From Anaerolineae bacterium (GTDB lineage: Bacteria; Chloroflexota; Anaerolineae; Anaerolineales; Villigracilaceae): a stretch of 54,866 nt of DNA. The stretch's first letter is position 1. The number at the start of each line of letters is the position of its first letter. The translations under genes were made by a program, and so were the position numbers. The notes beneath the pieces are model-generated. The model was given only the letters and a program-made list of their open reading frames with translations, made no database searches and was not told the DNA's origin. Below are positions 31,613 to 39,706 of this stretch, piece by piece. The stretch is taken from contig JAJPIZ010000003.1 in NCBI GenBank assembly GCA_021324435.1, forward strand, positions 1 to 54,866, read 5' to 3'.

Positions 31613-32303
31613 TGACCAGCTCTTTGGCTTTTTTCCAGATTTGGTCGAACATTTTCACGGTCAGTTTCCCCGTTTGCGTGTTTTGCTGGCTGGGATGATA
31701 GGAACACAATAACCAGTGATCCGTATTCAGTTTATAGAATGCGCCGTGAGAAAAGACCATAGACTGCAGGCGATGGACGGTCAACGGTCTGTCGTCTACG
31801 GTTTGTGGACGAGGAAATATTTTCAACACCCGTTCAAACGCGACGCGCCCCAAAGATACAATCACCTTCGGTTTTATCAATTCAATTTCGCGTTCGAGAT
31901 AGGGCTGACAGTTATCGAGTTCTTCCGCCGTAGGTTTGTTACCCGGCGGAGCACAGCGACCTGAGGCCGTGATGTACATATCGCGCAAAGTCAAGCCATC
32001 CATGCGGCTGAAAGAATCGGGTTGACTCGCGAACCCCGCGCGATACAACGCAGGAAAAAGAAAATTGCCCGAGGCATCTCCGGTGAATTGTCGCCCGGTC
32101 CGATTCGATCCGTGCGCACCGGGAGCCAGTCCAACCACGAGGATACGCGCGTGAGGGTCGCCAAAGCCGGGAACGGGTCTGCCCCAGTATTCCCAATCCT
32201 GATAGGCTTTTCGCTTTTTGCGCGCCACTTCTTCACGCCACGCAACGAGCCGCGGGCATTTGCGACAGGCGATAATTTCTTTGTTCAGAGATTCAAGTGT
32301 CAT
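31605..32303 (-). CDS. Uracil-DNA glycosylase, family 5 (UdgB-like)
   Basis: A 232-residue glycosylase. An iron-sulfur cysteine pattern begins with ACRKCPRLV and returns as GRCAPPGNKPT and LLCSYHPS. Motif 1 is GLAPGAHGSNRTGRQFTGD, with the alanine (A in place of D/N) typical of family 5 (UDGb), and motif 2 is CSYHPSQQN. Family 5 enzymes remove uracil, hypoxanthine and some oxidised bases from DNA. A short segment (FPRPQTVDDRPLTVHRLQS) is encoded by a CGGTC/GGACGG word repeat (31765-31812) and is probably an inserted loop. The stop overlaps the start of the UGA-containing peroxiredoxin gene, so both are translated from one message. Confidence 0.92.
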   Translation of the reverse strand: MTLESLNKEIIACRKCPRLVAWREEVARKKRKAYQDWEYWGRPVPGFGDPHARILVVGLAPGAHGSNRTGRQFTGDASGNFLFPALYRAGFASQPDSFSRMDGLTLRDMYITASGRCAPPGNKPTAEELDNCQPYLEREIELIKPKVIVSLGRVAFERVLKIFPRPQTVDDRPLTVHRLQSMVFSHGAFYKLNTDHWLLCSYHPSQQNTQTGKLTVKMFDQIWKKAKELVNA

Positions 32304-32324
32304 GTGTTCCGATTTTATATGTCT

Positions 32325-32401
32325 GTCATTGCGAGACGCGTTCTTCGTTGGAGTAACCTCATTGATAATCGCGGAGATTGCTTCGCTACGCTCGCAGTGA
32401 C
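32325..32401. repeat. GTCATTGCGAG-type inverted repeat element (77 bases)
   Basis: GTCATTGCGAG (32325-32335) is matched by CTCGCAGTGAC at the far end (32391-32401), with one mismatch. The inside has GGAGATTGCTTCGCTACGCTCG. This is the widely seen intergenic palindrome whose false translation reads like HSERSEES. It occupies the gap between queA and the UDG gene. A related copy is at 36904-37026. Confidence 0.75.
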
Positions 32402-32402
32402 A

Positions 32403-33452
32403 TCATAAAATTAGCATTGCATCACCAAAGGAATAAAAGCGATAGCCTTCCTTGATCGCGATTTCGTAGGTTTCCAGAATTTTTTCGCGCCCCGCGAACG
32501 CGCTCACCAGCATCAATAGCGTGGACTTTGGCAAATGGAAGTTGGTGATCATCGCGTCCACCACTTGGAATTGATAGCCGGGGAGAATAAAAAGAGAAGT
32601 AGGGCCGGTAAAAGCCTGGACGGTGGACGGTGGACGGCTTACGGTCTGTTGTCCGCCGTCCACGGTCCACGTGGCGGCGCTTTCTAGCGTACGTACCGAT
32701 GTCGTCCCCACCGCGATGACTCGCCCACCGGATTGCTTCGCGTGATTGACCAGGTCCGCGGTTTCCTGAGTCAACTGGCACCATTCAGTGTGGATTTTAT
32801 GTTCTTCAGGATTGTCTTCCGTCACCGGCGCGAAGGTGTCCAGCCCCACATGCAAGGTCACATACGCGATCTTCACGCCTTTCTTTTGCAACTTCTTCAA
32901 CAACTCAGGTGTGAAATGCAAGCCCGCGGTCGGCGCGGCGGCGGAACCCGGCTCGTGAGCATAGACGGTTTGATAGCGTTCCGGGTCACGCAGTTTTTCG
33001 TGGATGTACGGCGGGAGCGGGACATTGCCAACTTTGGAAAAATACGGCTCGATCGGATCAGAGAATTGGATCAATCGTTCCGAACCGTTCAGGATTTCAA
33101 CAATCTCGGCCTCGGGTCCATTCTCGACCTTGACCTTATTTCCCGTTTTCAGGCCTTTGCCTCCGACCAAGGCCTCCCACGTCAATCGGTCGCGGCGACG
33201 GAGCAGGAGCAACTCGACTCGTCCACCCGTGAATTTGCGGGCATAGATACGCGCCGGGATAACTCGCGTTTGATTGAGCACGAGCAAGTCGCCTCGATGC
33301 AGGTAATCACCGATCTCGCGGAAGATTTTATGCTCCAGCGCACCCGTATCGCGGTGAAGCACCAGCAAACGCGACGAATCGCGCGGCTCGGCAGGCGTCT
33401 GCGCGATGAAAGATTCGGGGAGGTCGTAGTCGAAATCGGAGGTTTTCATCAT
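32403..33452 (-). CDS. queA: S-adenosylmethionine:tRNA ribosyltransferase-isomerase
   Basis: A 349-residue QueA. It begins with TSDFDYDLPESFIAQTPAEP and has LLVLNQTRVIPARI, GSAAAPTAGLHFTPELL (about residue 172), VTLHVGLDTFAPV and HTEWCQLT. The end has FILPGYQFQVVDAMITNFHL and AFAGREKIL, all family-typical. It converts preQ1 in tRNA to epoxyqueuosine using the ribose of SAM. A stretch near residue 265 (WTVDGGQQTVSRPPSTVQAF) is encoded by a GGACGGTGGACGG palindromic word (32616-32671), and homologous proteins are not expected to have it, so it looks like an in-frame insertion in a surface loop. Starts at 33452 or 33449 are both possible. Confidence 0.95.
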   Translation of the reverse strand: MMKTSDFDYDLPESFIAQTPAEPRDSSRLLVLHRDTGALEHKIFREIGDYLHRGDLLVLNQTRVIPARIYARKFTGGRVELLLLRRRDRLTWEALVGGKGLKTGNKVKVENGPEAEIVEILNGSERLIQFSDPIEPYFSKVGNVPLPPYIHEKLRDPERYQTVYAHEPGSAAAPTAGLHFTPELLKKLQKKGVKIAYVTLHVGLDTFAPVTEDNPEEHKIHTEWCQLTQETADLVNHAKQSGGRVIAVGTTSVRTLESAATWTVDGGQQTVSRPPSTVQAFTGPTSLFILPGYQFQVVDAMITNFHLPKSTLLMLVSAFAGREKILETYEIAIKEGYRFYSFGDAMLIL

Positions 33453-33478
33453 TGCGTAGTAACGACTTCAGTCGTTAA

Positions 33479-33700
33479 TCATCCCAGCTTTTTTCCAAAA
33501 TCCTCCGCTGGCGGAAACTTCTGCCCATGCTCCCGCAACCAGTCTTTACCTTTATCTTCGAAATATATGGGCAAACTCGACCACGGCCAATCATACACAT
33601 CTTGAAACAAAAATTTTGATTTGTAAAACCCTCTCTTATATGCAAGTCGCCGATCAACCAGAAAAGGCCGGCGTTTGGATTTCAATACAAAAGCAATCAA
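33479..33700 (-). CDS. Small uncharacterised reading frame, possible gene remnant (73 aa)
   Basis: Not recognised. The frame starts at a TTG at 33700 (no ATG) and gives a protein-like, aromatic-rich C terminus (DVYDWPWSSLPIYFEDKGKD, then WLREHGQKFPPAED). The D-W-P-W-S-S motif recalls the end of REP-associated (Y1-type) transposases, but no catalytic part is present. Just upstream in another frame a short piece (NADYAEYRDGKRD) runs into a stop, as if a frameshift had broken one gene. The region is more AT-rich than its neighbours. It may be a decayed gene or a real small gene. Confidence 0.35.
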   Translation of the reverse strand: MIAFVLKSKRRPFLVDRRLAYKRGFYKSKFLFQDVYDWPWSSLPIYFEDKGKDWLREHGQKFPPAEDFGKKLG

Positions 33701-33750
33701 TCTCTTTTTCCGTCTCGATATTCGGCGTAATCAGCATTTGTGGCTGAAAG

Positions 33751-33978
33751 TTACTTGCGAAAGAATCGAACCACAATATTCAGAATAACCGTCAAAACAA
33801 CCGAAAGCAGAATGCTCGTGACGATAGGAAAGTAAAAACTTCCATTCTTGCCTTCGATGTGAATATCGCCGGGCAGTCTTCCAATCGGGATGCCAAATTT
33901 CGCGGCGAGATACACTCCTCCGCCAATTAGAAACAGCACAATCGCGCCGAGCATTAAATAGCGGCCAAGGCTTTCCAT
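33751..33978 (-). CDS. DUF2905 family membrane protein (75 aa)
   Basis: A 75-residue protein with two membrane segments (about 6-27 and 51-71) flanking GIPIGRLPGDIHIEGKNGS, which is the diagnostic DUF2905 motif (G-R-L-P-G-D-I). Function is unknown. DUF2905 genes are often found near ruvB and queA in bacteria, and that is the case here (ruvB at 34291, queA at 32403), so it probably belongs to the conserved ruvB-queA neighbourhood. Confidence 0.88.
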   Translation of the reverse strand: MESLGRYLMLGAIVLFLIGGGVYLAAKFGIPIGRLPGDIHIEGKNGSFYFPIVTSILLSVVLTVILNIVVRFFRK

Positions 33979-33986
33979 AGTTCACC

Positions 33987-34277
33987 TCACGGAGCGGAAG
34001 CCGGGACGGCAAAGACCGTCAACTTCGGTTCGGCGCCCGCGGCGCGAAACATCAAGATGCCTGCCGGGGTTTCACCGGAATTACGCATCTCCTCCAGCGC
34101 TTCGCGGCTTTTCCAAACCGAGATGATCTGCCAGAGCGTTTGATCCGACGTGCTTTGCGTCAGAAACGTCTGGACCATTTGAGGCGGTAAACCGTCCTTC
34201 GTACCTTTGCGATACGCGTCTTCCAATGCGGACCATTTCCCGGTTGCAACATTGGCTTCGAGAATCGTGATCACCAT
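33987..34277 (-). CDS. Antibiotic biosynthesis monooxygenase-like (ABM) domain protein
   Basis: A 96-residue single-domain protein with the ferredoxin-like ABM pattern: VITILEANVATGKWSALEDA, a middle helix, then LWQIISVWKSREALEEMRNS, and a final strand LTVFAVPAS. These small dimeric proteins include heme-degrading and quinone-forming monooxygenases, but many act only as ligand-binding domains. No specific active-site residue can be assigned. It sits in a minus-strand series from ruvB to DUF2905 with gaps of about ten bases. Confidence 0.65.
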   Translation of the reverse strand: MVITILEANVATGKWSALEDAYRKGTKDGLPPQMVQTFLTQSTSDQTLWQIISVWKSREALEEMRNSGETPAGILMFRAAGAEPKLTVFAVPASAP

Positions 34278-34290
34278 TAATTCATCTCCA

Positions 34291-35340
34291 TTAAATTAAA
34301 CGAGGTTGTTGCCCTTCGCTATACGGCAAATTCAAATGTTCGTAGGCGGATTTGGTCGCCACGCGTCCCTGCGGCGTGCGGTCCAAAAATCCCAACTGCA
34401 GAAGATACGGCTCGACCACATCCATAATCGTGTCCTGCTCTTCGCTGATCGAGGCGGCAATCGTGTTCAATCCCACCGGCCCGCCGTTATATTTTTCGAT
34501 GATGGTCTTCAGCACGCGGCGATCTACATCGTCCAAGCCGAGCGGGTCCACTTGCAGAAGATCGAGGGCTTCTTTTGCGACGTTGGCCGTGACCGTTCCA
34601 TCCGCCCGCACCTGAGCGAAATCGCGCACGCGCCGCAACAGACGCAACGCGACGCGCGGCGTGCCGCGCGCCCGGCGCGCGATCTCCTCGACGCCGCTTG
34701 TGTCCACATGAACTGCCAGCAATTTCGCGGCGCGCGTGACGACAGCCTGCATCGCCGCCAAATCATAATAGTCCAGCCGATAGACCGCGCCGAACCGCGC
34801 CCTGAGCGGCGCGGTGACCAACGCCAGCCGCGTCGTCGCGCCGACGACGGTAAAGCGCGGCAATTTGAGTCGAATGGATCGCGCCGAGGGCCCTTTGCCG
34901 ATGACAATGTCCAACGCGAAATCTTCCATGGCGGGGTACAACACTTCTTCCACGGCGCGCCCGAGGCGATGGACTTCGTCAATGAAGAGCACATCACCCG
35001 CGCGCAGGTTGGTGAGGATGGCAGCCAAATCTCCGGCGCGCTCGATGGCCGGACCCGAAGTCACTTTGATGTTGACGCCCATTTCATTGGCGACGACATG
35101 AGCCAGCGTTGTTTTTCCCAAACCGGGCGGGCCGTAAAACAGAACGTGATCCAGCGCCTCGCCGCGCCCACGCGCCGCGGCAATCAGGATTCCCAGATTC
35201 TCTTTGACTTGGTTCTGCCCAATGAGATTGTTTAAATTTTGCGGACGGAGCGCGTTGTCCACGCGGTCGTCGGGTTTGGCTTCAGGATCGAGGGGACGAC
35301 GTTGTCCCGAGCCTGCCGAAGGACGAGGGGAGTCGGTCAT
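34291..35340 (-). CDS. ruvB: Holliday junction branch migration helicase RuvB
   Basis: A 349-residue RuvB with all motifs: [19 protein letters not shown], Walker [15 protein letters not shown], Walker [11 protein letters not shown], sensor 1 [11 protein letters not shown], the arginine-finger/sensor 2 region [17 protein letters not shown], and the C-terminal winged helix ending LNLPY. Together with RuvA it drives branch migration of recombination intermediates; ruvA is not in this window. The first dozen or so codons ([15 protein letters not shown]) are encoded by a copy of the common CCTTCGGCAGGCTCGGGAC word (35301-35330), so the N-terminal tail is not conserved and the true start could lie slightly downstream. 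Confidence 0.96.
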   Translation of the reverse strand: MTDSPRPSAGSGQRRPLDPEAKPDDRVDNALRPQNLNNLIGQNQVKENLGILIAAARGRGEALDHVLFYGPPGLGKTTLAHVVANEMGVNIKVTSGPAIERAGDLAAILTNLRAGDVLFIDEVHRLGRAVEEVLYPAMEDFALDIVIGKGPSARSIRLKLPRFTVVGATTRLALVTAPLRARFGAVYRLDYYDLAAMQAVVTRAAKLLAVHVDTSGVEEIARRARGTPRVALRLLRRVRDFAQVRADGTVTANVAKEALDLLQVDPLGLDDVDRRVLKTIIEKYNGGPVGLNTIAASISEEQDTIMDVVEPYLLQLGFLDRTPQGRVATKSAYEHLNLPYSEGQQPRLI

Positions 35341-35448
35341 AGAGTGATTATAACTCGATAAAACGCGCGCCCGCTTCAGGTCCGCGAACGACGCGGCTTC
35401 TCATCGCTATTGTCCACTTTCTATTTTCTACACACCATTCTCCATCTT

Positions 35449-36888
35449 CTACATCACATCCACATCATGCGGGCGCGACTCAATCAGTCCCACTTCCGTC
35501 ATGCGGACAAAGACCGCCTTCTCGTACAATTCATCCACCGTGTGCGCGTTGGTGTAGCTCATGCCCGATTGCAAACCGCCGATGAGTTGACTCAGCATCT
35601 CGCGCGCCGAGCCGCGATACGGCACCGCGGCTTCCACGCCCTCGGAAACATACTCCTCGATTTCCTCCTGCGTGATGTCACCCTCGCCCTCGCGCACTTT
35701 GCGCGCCACATTGGCTTGAAGCGACGCCATGCCGCGCGACACTTTGTAACGATGACCTTTGCGCGTCATCAGCAGGCCGGGGCTTTCATCCGTGCCAGCC
35801 AGCAAACTGCCGATCATCACCGTGGACGCGCCGGCGGCCAACGCTTTGACCACATCGCCGGATGCGCGGATGCCGCCATCCGCGATGACCGGGATATTTT
35901 GCGGACGCGCCACCGCCGCGCAATTGATGACCGCGGTCAGTTGCGGGACTCCCGCGCCGGCCACAACGCGCGTGATGCAAATCGAACCGGGGCCAACACC
36001 CACCTTGACCGCGTCGCACCCCGCCTCGATCAATCTTTGCGTGCCTTCGGCAGTGGCCACATTCCCGCCGATGATTTGCGCGCTCGCAAAGGCTTTGCGG
36101 ATTTGTTTGATGGTGTCAATCTCAAGTTTGGAATCGCCATGCGCAATGTCCACCACGATGCAGTCCGCGCCCGCCTCGAGCAGTCGTTCGACGCGTTTGA
36201 GTTCGCTGGGTTTCACTCCCACCGCCGCGCCGACCGCGAGACGTCCGCGTTCATCTTTGGTGGCCTTCGGGAATTCGGAAATCTTCATGATGTCTTTCAT
36301 CGTGATCAAGCCCGCCAGTTTTCCGTCTTTATCCACCAATGGCAATTTTTCCACGCGATGCTCATGCAGGATTTTTTCGGCCTGTTCCAGCGTGGTGTCG
36401 CGCGGGGCGGTGACAACTTCTTTCGTCATGATCTCCGAGAGCGGTTTGCTGTCGTCGTTTTCAAACAGCAAATCGCGCGTCGTGACAATCCCGACCAGTC
36501 GCTGGCCGCCATCCAGAATCAAAATACCGCCCGTGTACGTCTCCTCGACGATCTTCTTCACATCTCCGACCGTGTGCAAGACGGTCAATGTGAGCGGATT
36601 TTCTACAACAAACGACTCCGCTTTTTTCACACGGGCGATCTGATGCACCTGTTCATTGATGGACATAAAACGATGGATGATGCCGATCCCGCCTTCGCGC
36701 GCCATCGCAATGGCCATGTCGCTTTCGGTCACAGTGTCCATGTTGGCGGAGACAATGGGCGCTTCGAGTTTGATTTTTTGCGTGAGTTTTGTTTGGGTGG
36801 AGAGTTTGCGCCGCGACGGCACATCGGAATATTGAGGAACGATTAAAACGTCGTCATAGGTCAAAGCAAGGTCAGGCAAAATTTTCAT
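35449..36888 (-). CDS. guaB: IMP dehydrogenase
   Basis: A 479-residue IMPDH. The N-terminal [17 protein letters not shown], two CBS domains at about residues 90-205, the phosphate site [17 protein letters not shown], and the active-site loop [20 protein letters not shown] with the catalytic cysteine are all present, as is the flap region with RGMAS. It makes XMP from IMP, the committed step to GMP. Together with purA on the opposite strand directly behind it (37118), both branches from IMP, to GMP and to AMP, are encoded side by side. The CBS pair suggests adenine nucleotide control. Confidence 0.96.
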   Translation of the reverse strand: MKILPDLALTYDDVLIVPQYSDVPSRRKLSTQTKLTQKIKLEAPIVSANMDTVTESDMAIAMAREGGIGIIHRFMSINEQVHQIARVKKAESFVVENPLTLTVLHTVGDVKKIVEETYTGGILILDGGQRLVGIVTTRDLLFENDDSKPLSEIMTKEVVTAPRDTTLEQAEKILHEHRVEKLPLVDKDGKLAGLITMKDIMKISEFPKATKDERGRLAVGAAVGVKPSELKRVERLLEAGADCIVVDIAHGDSKLEIDTIKQIRKAFASAQIIGGNVATAEGTQRLIEAGCDAVKVGVGPGSICITRVVAGAGVPQLTAVINCAAVARPQNIPVIADGGIRASGDVVKALAAGASTVMIGSLLAGTDESPGLLMTRKGHRYKVSRGMASLQANVARKVREGEGDITQEEIEEYVSEGVEAAVPYRGSAREMLSQLIGGLQSGMSYTNAHTVDELYEKAVFVRMTEVGLIESRPHDVDVM

Positions 36889-36903
36889 GGCGATCTCCTC
36901 ATT

Positions 36904-37026
36904 CAGAGTGTATCACTCCGAGCGAAGCGAAGAGTCTAAATTTATGAAAAAGATGCTTCGTCGGCTGAACCTCGATATGCCGCTTCGCGGCTACTCGACC
37001 CACAGCCTCCTCAGCATGACACTCTG
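36904..37026. repeat. Inverted repeat element related to the GTCATTGCGAG family (123 bases)
   Basis: CAGAGTGTATCACTCCGAG at the left is an imperfect reverse complement of CCTCAGCATGACACTCTG at the right end. Inside lie GCGAAGCGAAGAGTCT and CTTCGTCGGC, the usual words of this family. It lies between guaB and purA and produces a long false N-terminal extension of the purA frame (the well-known spurious HSERSEES peptide). Confidence 0.75.
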
Positions 37027-37083
37027 CGCATCAGCCGCGCCGATTATATGGCGCGTGACCCTTTCGTGCAATGCTTCGCGAAG

Positions 37084-37089
37084 TATAAT
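37084..37089 (+). promoter_or_regulatory. -10 box of purA
   Basis: A perfect TATAAT lies 28 bases upstream of the purA ATG, with a GGAGG ribosome binding site at 37109-37113. A weak CTTTCG stands at -35 distance (37061-37066). Confidence 0.5.
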
Positions 37090-37117
37090 CGCGTCATCTC
37101 AGAGATTCGGAGGCATG

Positions 37118-38386
37118 ATGTCTGTCACTGTCATTCTTGGCACACAATGGGGAGACGAAGGCAAAGGCAAAGCCATTGACACCTTCGCCGGAGACTTCGA
37201 TTACGTCGCACGTTTCAACGGCGGTAACAACGCCGGGCATACGATTGTCAATGAATACGGCACATTCAAAATCCATCTTGTGCCCTCCGGCGTCTTTTAC
37301 CCAAAAGCGAAATGCCTGATCGGGGGCGGCGTGGTCATGGACCCGTCCGTGCTGATTGACGAGATGAACGATCTGCTCAAAGCGGGAATCCAACTCGAAA
37401 AGCGGCTGTTCATTTCGCCGCGCGCCCACGTCATCATGCCTTATCACAAAATCCTGGACGGGCTTTATGAAGAAGCGAAAGGCGCGGGCGCGACAGGAAC
37501 GACTCGGCGCGGCATCGGTCCGACCTTCGCGGATAAGATCAGTTACAACGGCATACGCTGGAGCGATTTCGCAGACAACGATTTGTTCACAGCTAAATTG
37601 CGGATGCAAATCTCATTGAAAAACAAAATCATCGCCGCGTTAGGCGGAACGGGGCTTGATTTTGAAAAAGTCCGCGATGAATATCGCGGCCATTATGAAA
37701 AGATCAAACCTTTCATCACCGAACTCTTCCCCATCGTTCAAAACGGATTGAAGACCGGAAAGAAATTCCTGCTTGAACAAGCGATGGGAACCTGCCTCGA
37801 CCCGGATTGGGGAACGTATCCGTTCGTGACCGGCTCGACGACTCTCGCATCCGCCGCGACCGGGGGCCTGGGGATTCCACCGAGGAACATTTCGCGCGTC
37901 ATCGGCGTGACCAAAGCCTACACCACCCGCGTCGGCGCGGGACCCATGCCGACGGAGATCAAAGACGACGAGCGCGCCGCGTCCGCTTTGAGGGAGGTCG
38001 CGGCCACGACCGGGCGCGTCCGCCGCGGGGGCTGGTTCGATGCGGAGTTGACGCGCTTCGCGGTTCAGATCAGCGGCATTGACCGTCTGTTCCTGACCAA
38101 ACTGGATATTCTCAGCGAATTCGACGAAATCAAAATTTGCACGGGCTATGAATTCCAAGGTAAGCGAGTCCATTATTACGATTTGGATTCGTACCAACTT
38201 GACAAAGTCAGGGCGATCTATAAAACGGTGCGCGGCTGGAAGGAGGATATTCGCGGTATTCGCAAATACAAAGATCTGCCTTCCAAAGCGCGGGCTTATG
38301 TGGAAACCATCGAGAAATTGGTTGGAACAAAAATCGGCTGGGTCGCAAACGGGCCGGAGCGCGAGGCAGTGATCAAGAAGCAGTGA
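37118..38386 (+). CDS. purA: Adenylosuccinate synthetase
   Basis: A 422-residue PurA. It begins MSVTVILGTQWGDEGKGKAI, with the P-loop-like G-D-E-G-K-G-K, followed by FNGGNNAGHTIV, TGTTRRGIGPTFADK, and near the middle FLLEQAMGTCLDPDWGTYPF. The GTP-binding end has LTKLDIL. It joins IMP and aspartate with GTP. The start at 37118 is four bases after GGAGG and is preferred over the ATG at 37115. The long open frame upstream is a repeat element (36904-37026), not coding. It converges with the export operon at a shared terminator (38425-38457). Confidence 0.96.
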   Translation: MSVTVILGTQWGDEGKGKAIDTFAGDFDYVARFNGGNNAGHTIVNEYGTFKIHLVPSGVFYPKAKCLIGGGVVMDPSVLIDEMNDLLKAGIQLEKRLFISPRAHVIMPYHKILDGLYEEAKGAGATGTTRRGIGPTFADKISYNGIRWSDFADNDLFTAKLRMQISLKNKIIAALGGTGLDFEKVRDEYRGHYEKIKPFITELFPIVQNGLKTGKKFLLEQAMGTCLDPDWGTYPFVTGSTTLASAATGGLGIPPRNISRVIGVTKAYTTRVGAGPMPTEIKDDERAASALREVAATTGRVRRGGWFDAELTRFAVQISGIDRLFLTKLDILSEFDEIKICTGYEFQGKRVHYYDLDSYQLDKVRAIYKTVRGWKEDIRGIRKYKDLPSKARAYVETIEKLVGTKIGWVANGPEREAVIKKQ

Positions 38387-38387
38387 C

Positions 38388-38420
38388 CAGTATCCAGTAA
38401 GCAGTAGACAGTAAACAGAA
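38388..38420. repeat. Intergenic word repeat (CAGTA variants)
   Basis: Directly after the purA stop there are five imperfect copies of a six- to seven-base CAGTA-containing word (CCAGTATCCAGTAAGCAG...). The same words occur after the upp gene (46681-46714). Confidence 0.55.
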
Positions 38421-38424
38421 AATA

Positions 38425-38457
38425 AAAAAAATCCGCAAGTTTGCACTGCGGATTTTT
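38425..38457. terminator. Bidirectional terminator between purA and the export operon
   Basis: AAAAAATCCGCA (38425-38436) pairs with TGCGGATTTTT (38447-38457), with A-runs and T-runs on both sides. It lies between the convergent purA and HlyD-like genes. Confidence 0.88.
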
Positions 38458-38476
38458 GTTTTCATTGAACAACAAA

Positions 38477-39595
38477 TTACGGATTGGGCGGGAAAGTCAC
38501 CTCAACCGTCATCCCCCACATCACACGCGGGTCAACCTCATCCACCTTGAGGCGAACAGTGTAGAGAATATCGCCGCCCTGCCTGGTAAACGATTGGCTG
38601 ATCGTTTCAATCGCGCCTTTGATCGTGACACCCGGCAAGGCGTCGGGGATCATCGTCGCGCTTCGACCGACCTTGAGCTTGACCACTTCCAATTCGGTGA
38701 CATCATCCGTTTCGACGATCCATTGACCGAAATCCGCTACACTCACCGCGGTCGTCTCCGGGCCTACTTGATCGCCGACATGCACGCTGACATCGGCCAC
38801 GACACCGTCAAACGGTGCTTTGAGTTCAAAATTATCCAGCGTCTCCTGCGCCGCGTCCAGTTGAGCCTTGGCTAATTCCAATTCGTCTTTGTTCGGGCCG
38901 TCAGCGGTCAACTCATATTGATATTTGGCTTCGGCCTCGGCGGCGAGGGCCGCATCCAGCGCGGCGCGGACGGTATCGCGCTCGCGCGTGATGGATTCGA
39001 GTTTGCGAATCGCCTCGTCGAGATTTTCCTGCGCGCTTTGCAACTTATCTGCGGCATTTCTTCGATAGAAGTTATCTTCAGGCTGGTCTTTGTATTTATC
39101 AAACTCCGCCTGTGCATCCGCCAAATCAGTCTGGCGTTGGTCAACGACATTCTGCTGATCCTTCATGCGGCTCTCAATGTCTTTCACATCGAGATTGTTC
39201 CACTTGTTCAGCGCATCCGCACGGACCTTCTGCGCATTCATATAAGCCTGCCACAATTTTGCGCGTTCGCCATCCGCGTTGCGGAGCAGGGAATCATATG
39301 CCTGTTGCGCGGCGACAAGACTCGCGCGGGCCTGACCCGCGTTCGACAGGCGCGCCAACACATCGCCTTGTTTGACCTTGTCGCCTTGTTTGACAAGGAT
39401 TTCGCTTACCGTTCCGCGCGCCTGGAACGCCAGCATCGCGCCTTGAAGCGGGCGGATATGCCCCTCCGCGATCACCGCGCCGGCGGGGATAGCCGTCGGC
39501 TGGGTCGCGGTCGGAGTCGCTGGCCCGCCGCAAGCGGTCAAAGCCAGAGCAAAGATCAAAATCAAGAGAGCCGTGGTAACAATTTTCTTATTCAT
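38477..39595 (-). CDS. HlyD/MacA-type periplasmic adaptor lipoprotein
   Basis: A 372-residue exported lipoprotein with signal peptide and lipobox LTAC (residues 18-21). The order of parts is that of membrane-fusion proteins: first half of the lipoyl-like domain (EGHIRPLQGAMLAFQARGTV then KQGDKVKQGDVLARL), a long alpha-helical hairpin (about residues 95-240, rich in Gln/Glu/Ala), the second lipoyl half (LKAPFDGVVADVSVHVGDQV) and a beta-barrel domain. It would link the ABC permease encoded immediately upstream in the operon to the outside. It is the last gene of the four-gene export operon 44138-38477. Confidence 0.88.
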   Translation of the reverse strand: MNKKIVTTALLILIFALALTACGGPATPTATQPTAIPAGAVIAEGHIRPLQGAMLAFQARGTVSEILVKQGDKVKQGDVLARLSNAGQARASLVAAQQAYDSLLRNADGERAKLWQAYMNAQKVRADALNKWNNLDVKDIESRMKDQQNVVDQRQTDLADAQAEFDKYKDQPEDNFYRRNAADKLQSAQENLDEAIRKLESITRERDTVRAALDAALAAEAEAKYQYELTADGPNKDELELAKAQLDAAQETLDNFELKAPFDGVVADVSVHVGDQVGPETTAVSVADFGQWIVETDDVTELEVVKLKVGRSATMIPDALPGVTIKGAIETISQSFTRQGGDILYTVRLKVDEVDPRVMWGMTVEVTFPPNP

Positions 39596-39610
39596 ATTAC
39601 CTTCCTTTTT

Positions 39611-39700
39611 GCCTCACCTTTCCCCTCCGTCCCTTCGGGACACCTCCCCTTCCCTCTCCCAATTGGGAGAGGGAAGGGGAGGCCGGGTGGGGTTAGGCGA
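39611..39700. repeat. Composite palindromic repeat, copy C
   Basis: GTCCC-TTC-GGGAC (39629-39641) is followed by a perfect 40-base palindrome with arms CCTCCCCTTCCCTCTCCCAA (39643-39662) and their complement (39663-39682), then GGGTGGGG. The layout matches copy B at 30031-30100. It lies between the permease and adaptor genes of the export operon. Confidence 0.88.
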
Positions 39701-39706
39701 GGGCGA

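Noticed and set aside
33475-33657. A 60-codon frame starting MIGDLHIREGF overlapping the small frame at 33479-33700
   Set aside because: Its composition (many Arg, Cys, Ser, Met) is typical of an out-of-frame translation; the other frame is more protein-like.
35410-36846. A 478-codon plus-strand frame opposite guaB, and similar long frames opposite ruvB (34306-35235) and the FtsX permease (41153-42049)
   Set aside because: They are exact shadows of strongly conserved genes, rich in His/Arg/Asp from reading codon-biased GC-rich DNA backwards, without domains or ribosome binding sites.
36887-37117. A 77-codon N-terminal extension of PurA
   Set aside because: It translates a dispersed palindromic repeat into the known spurious HSERSEES-like peptide. 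PurA proteins start at the segment beginning at 37118, which has a GGAGG site.
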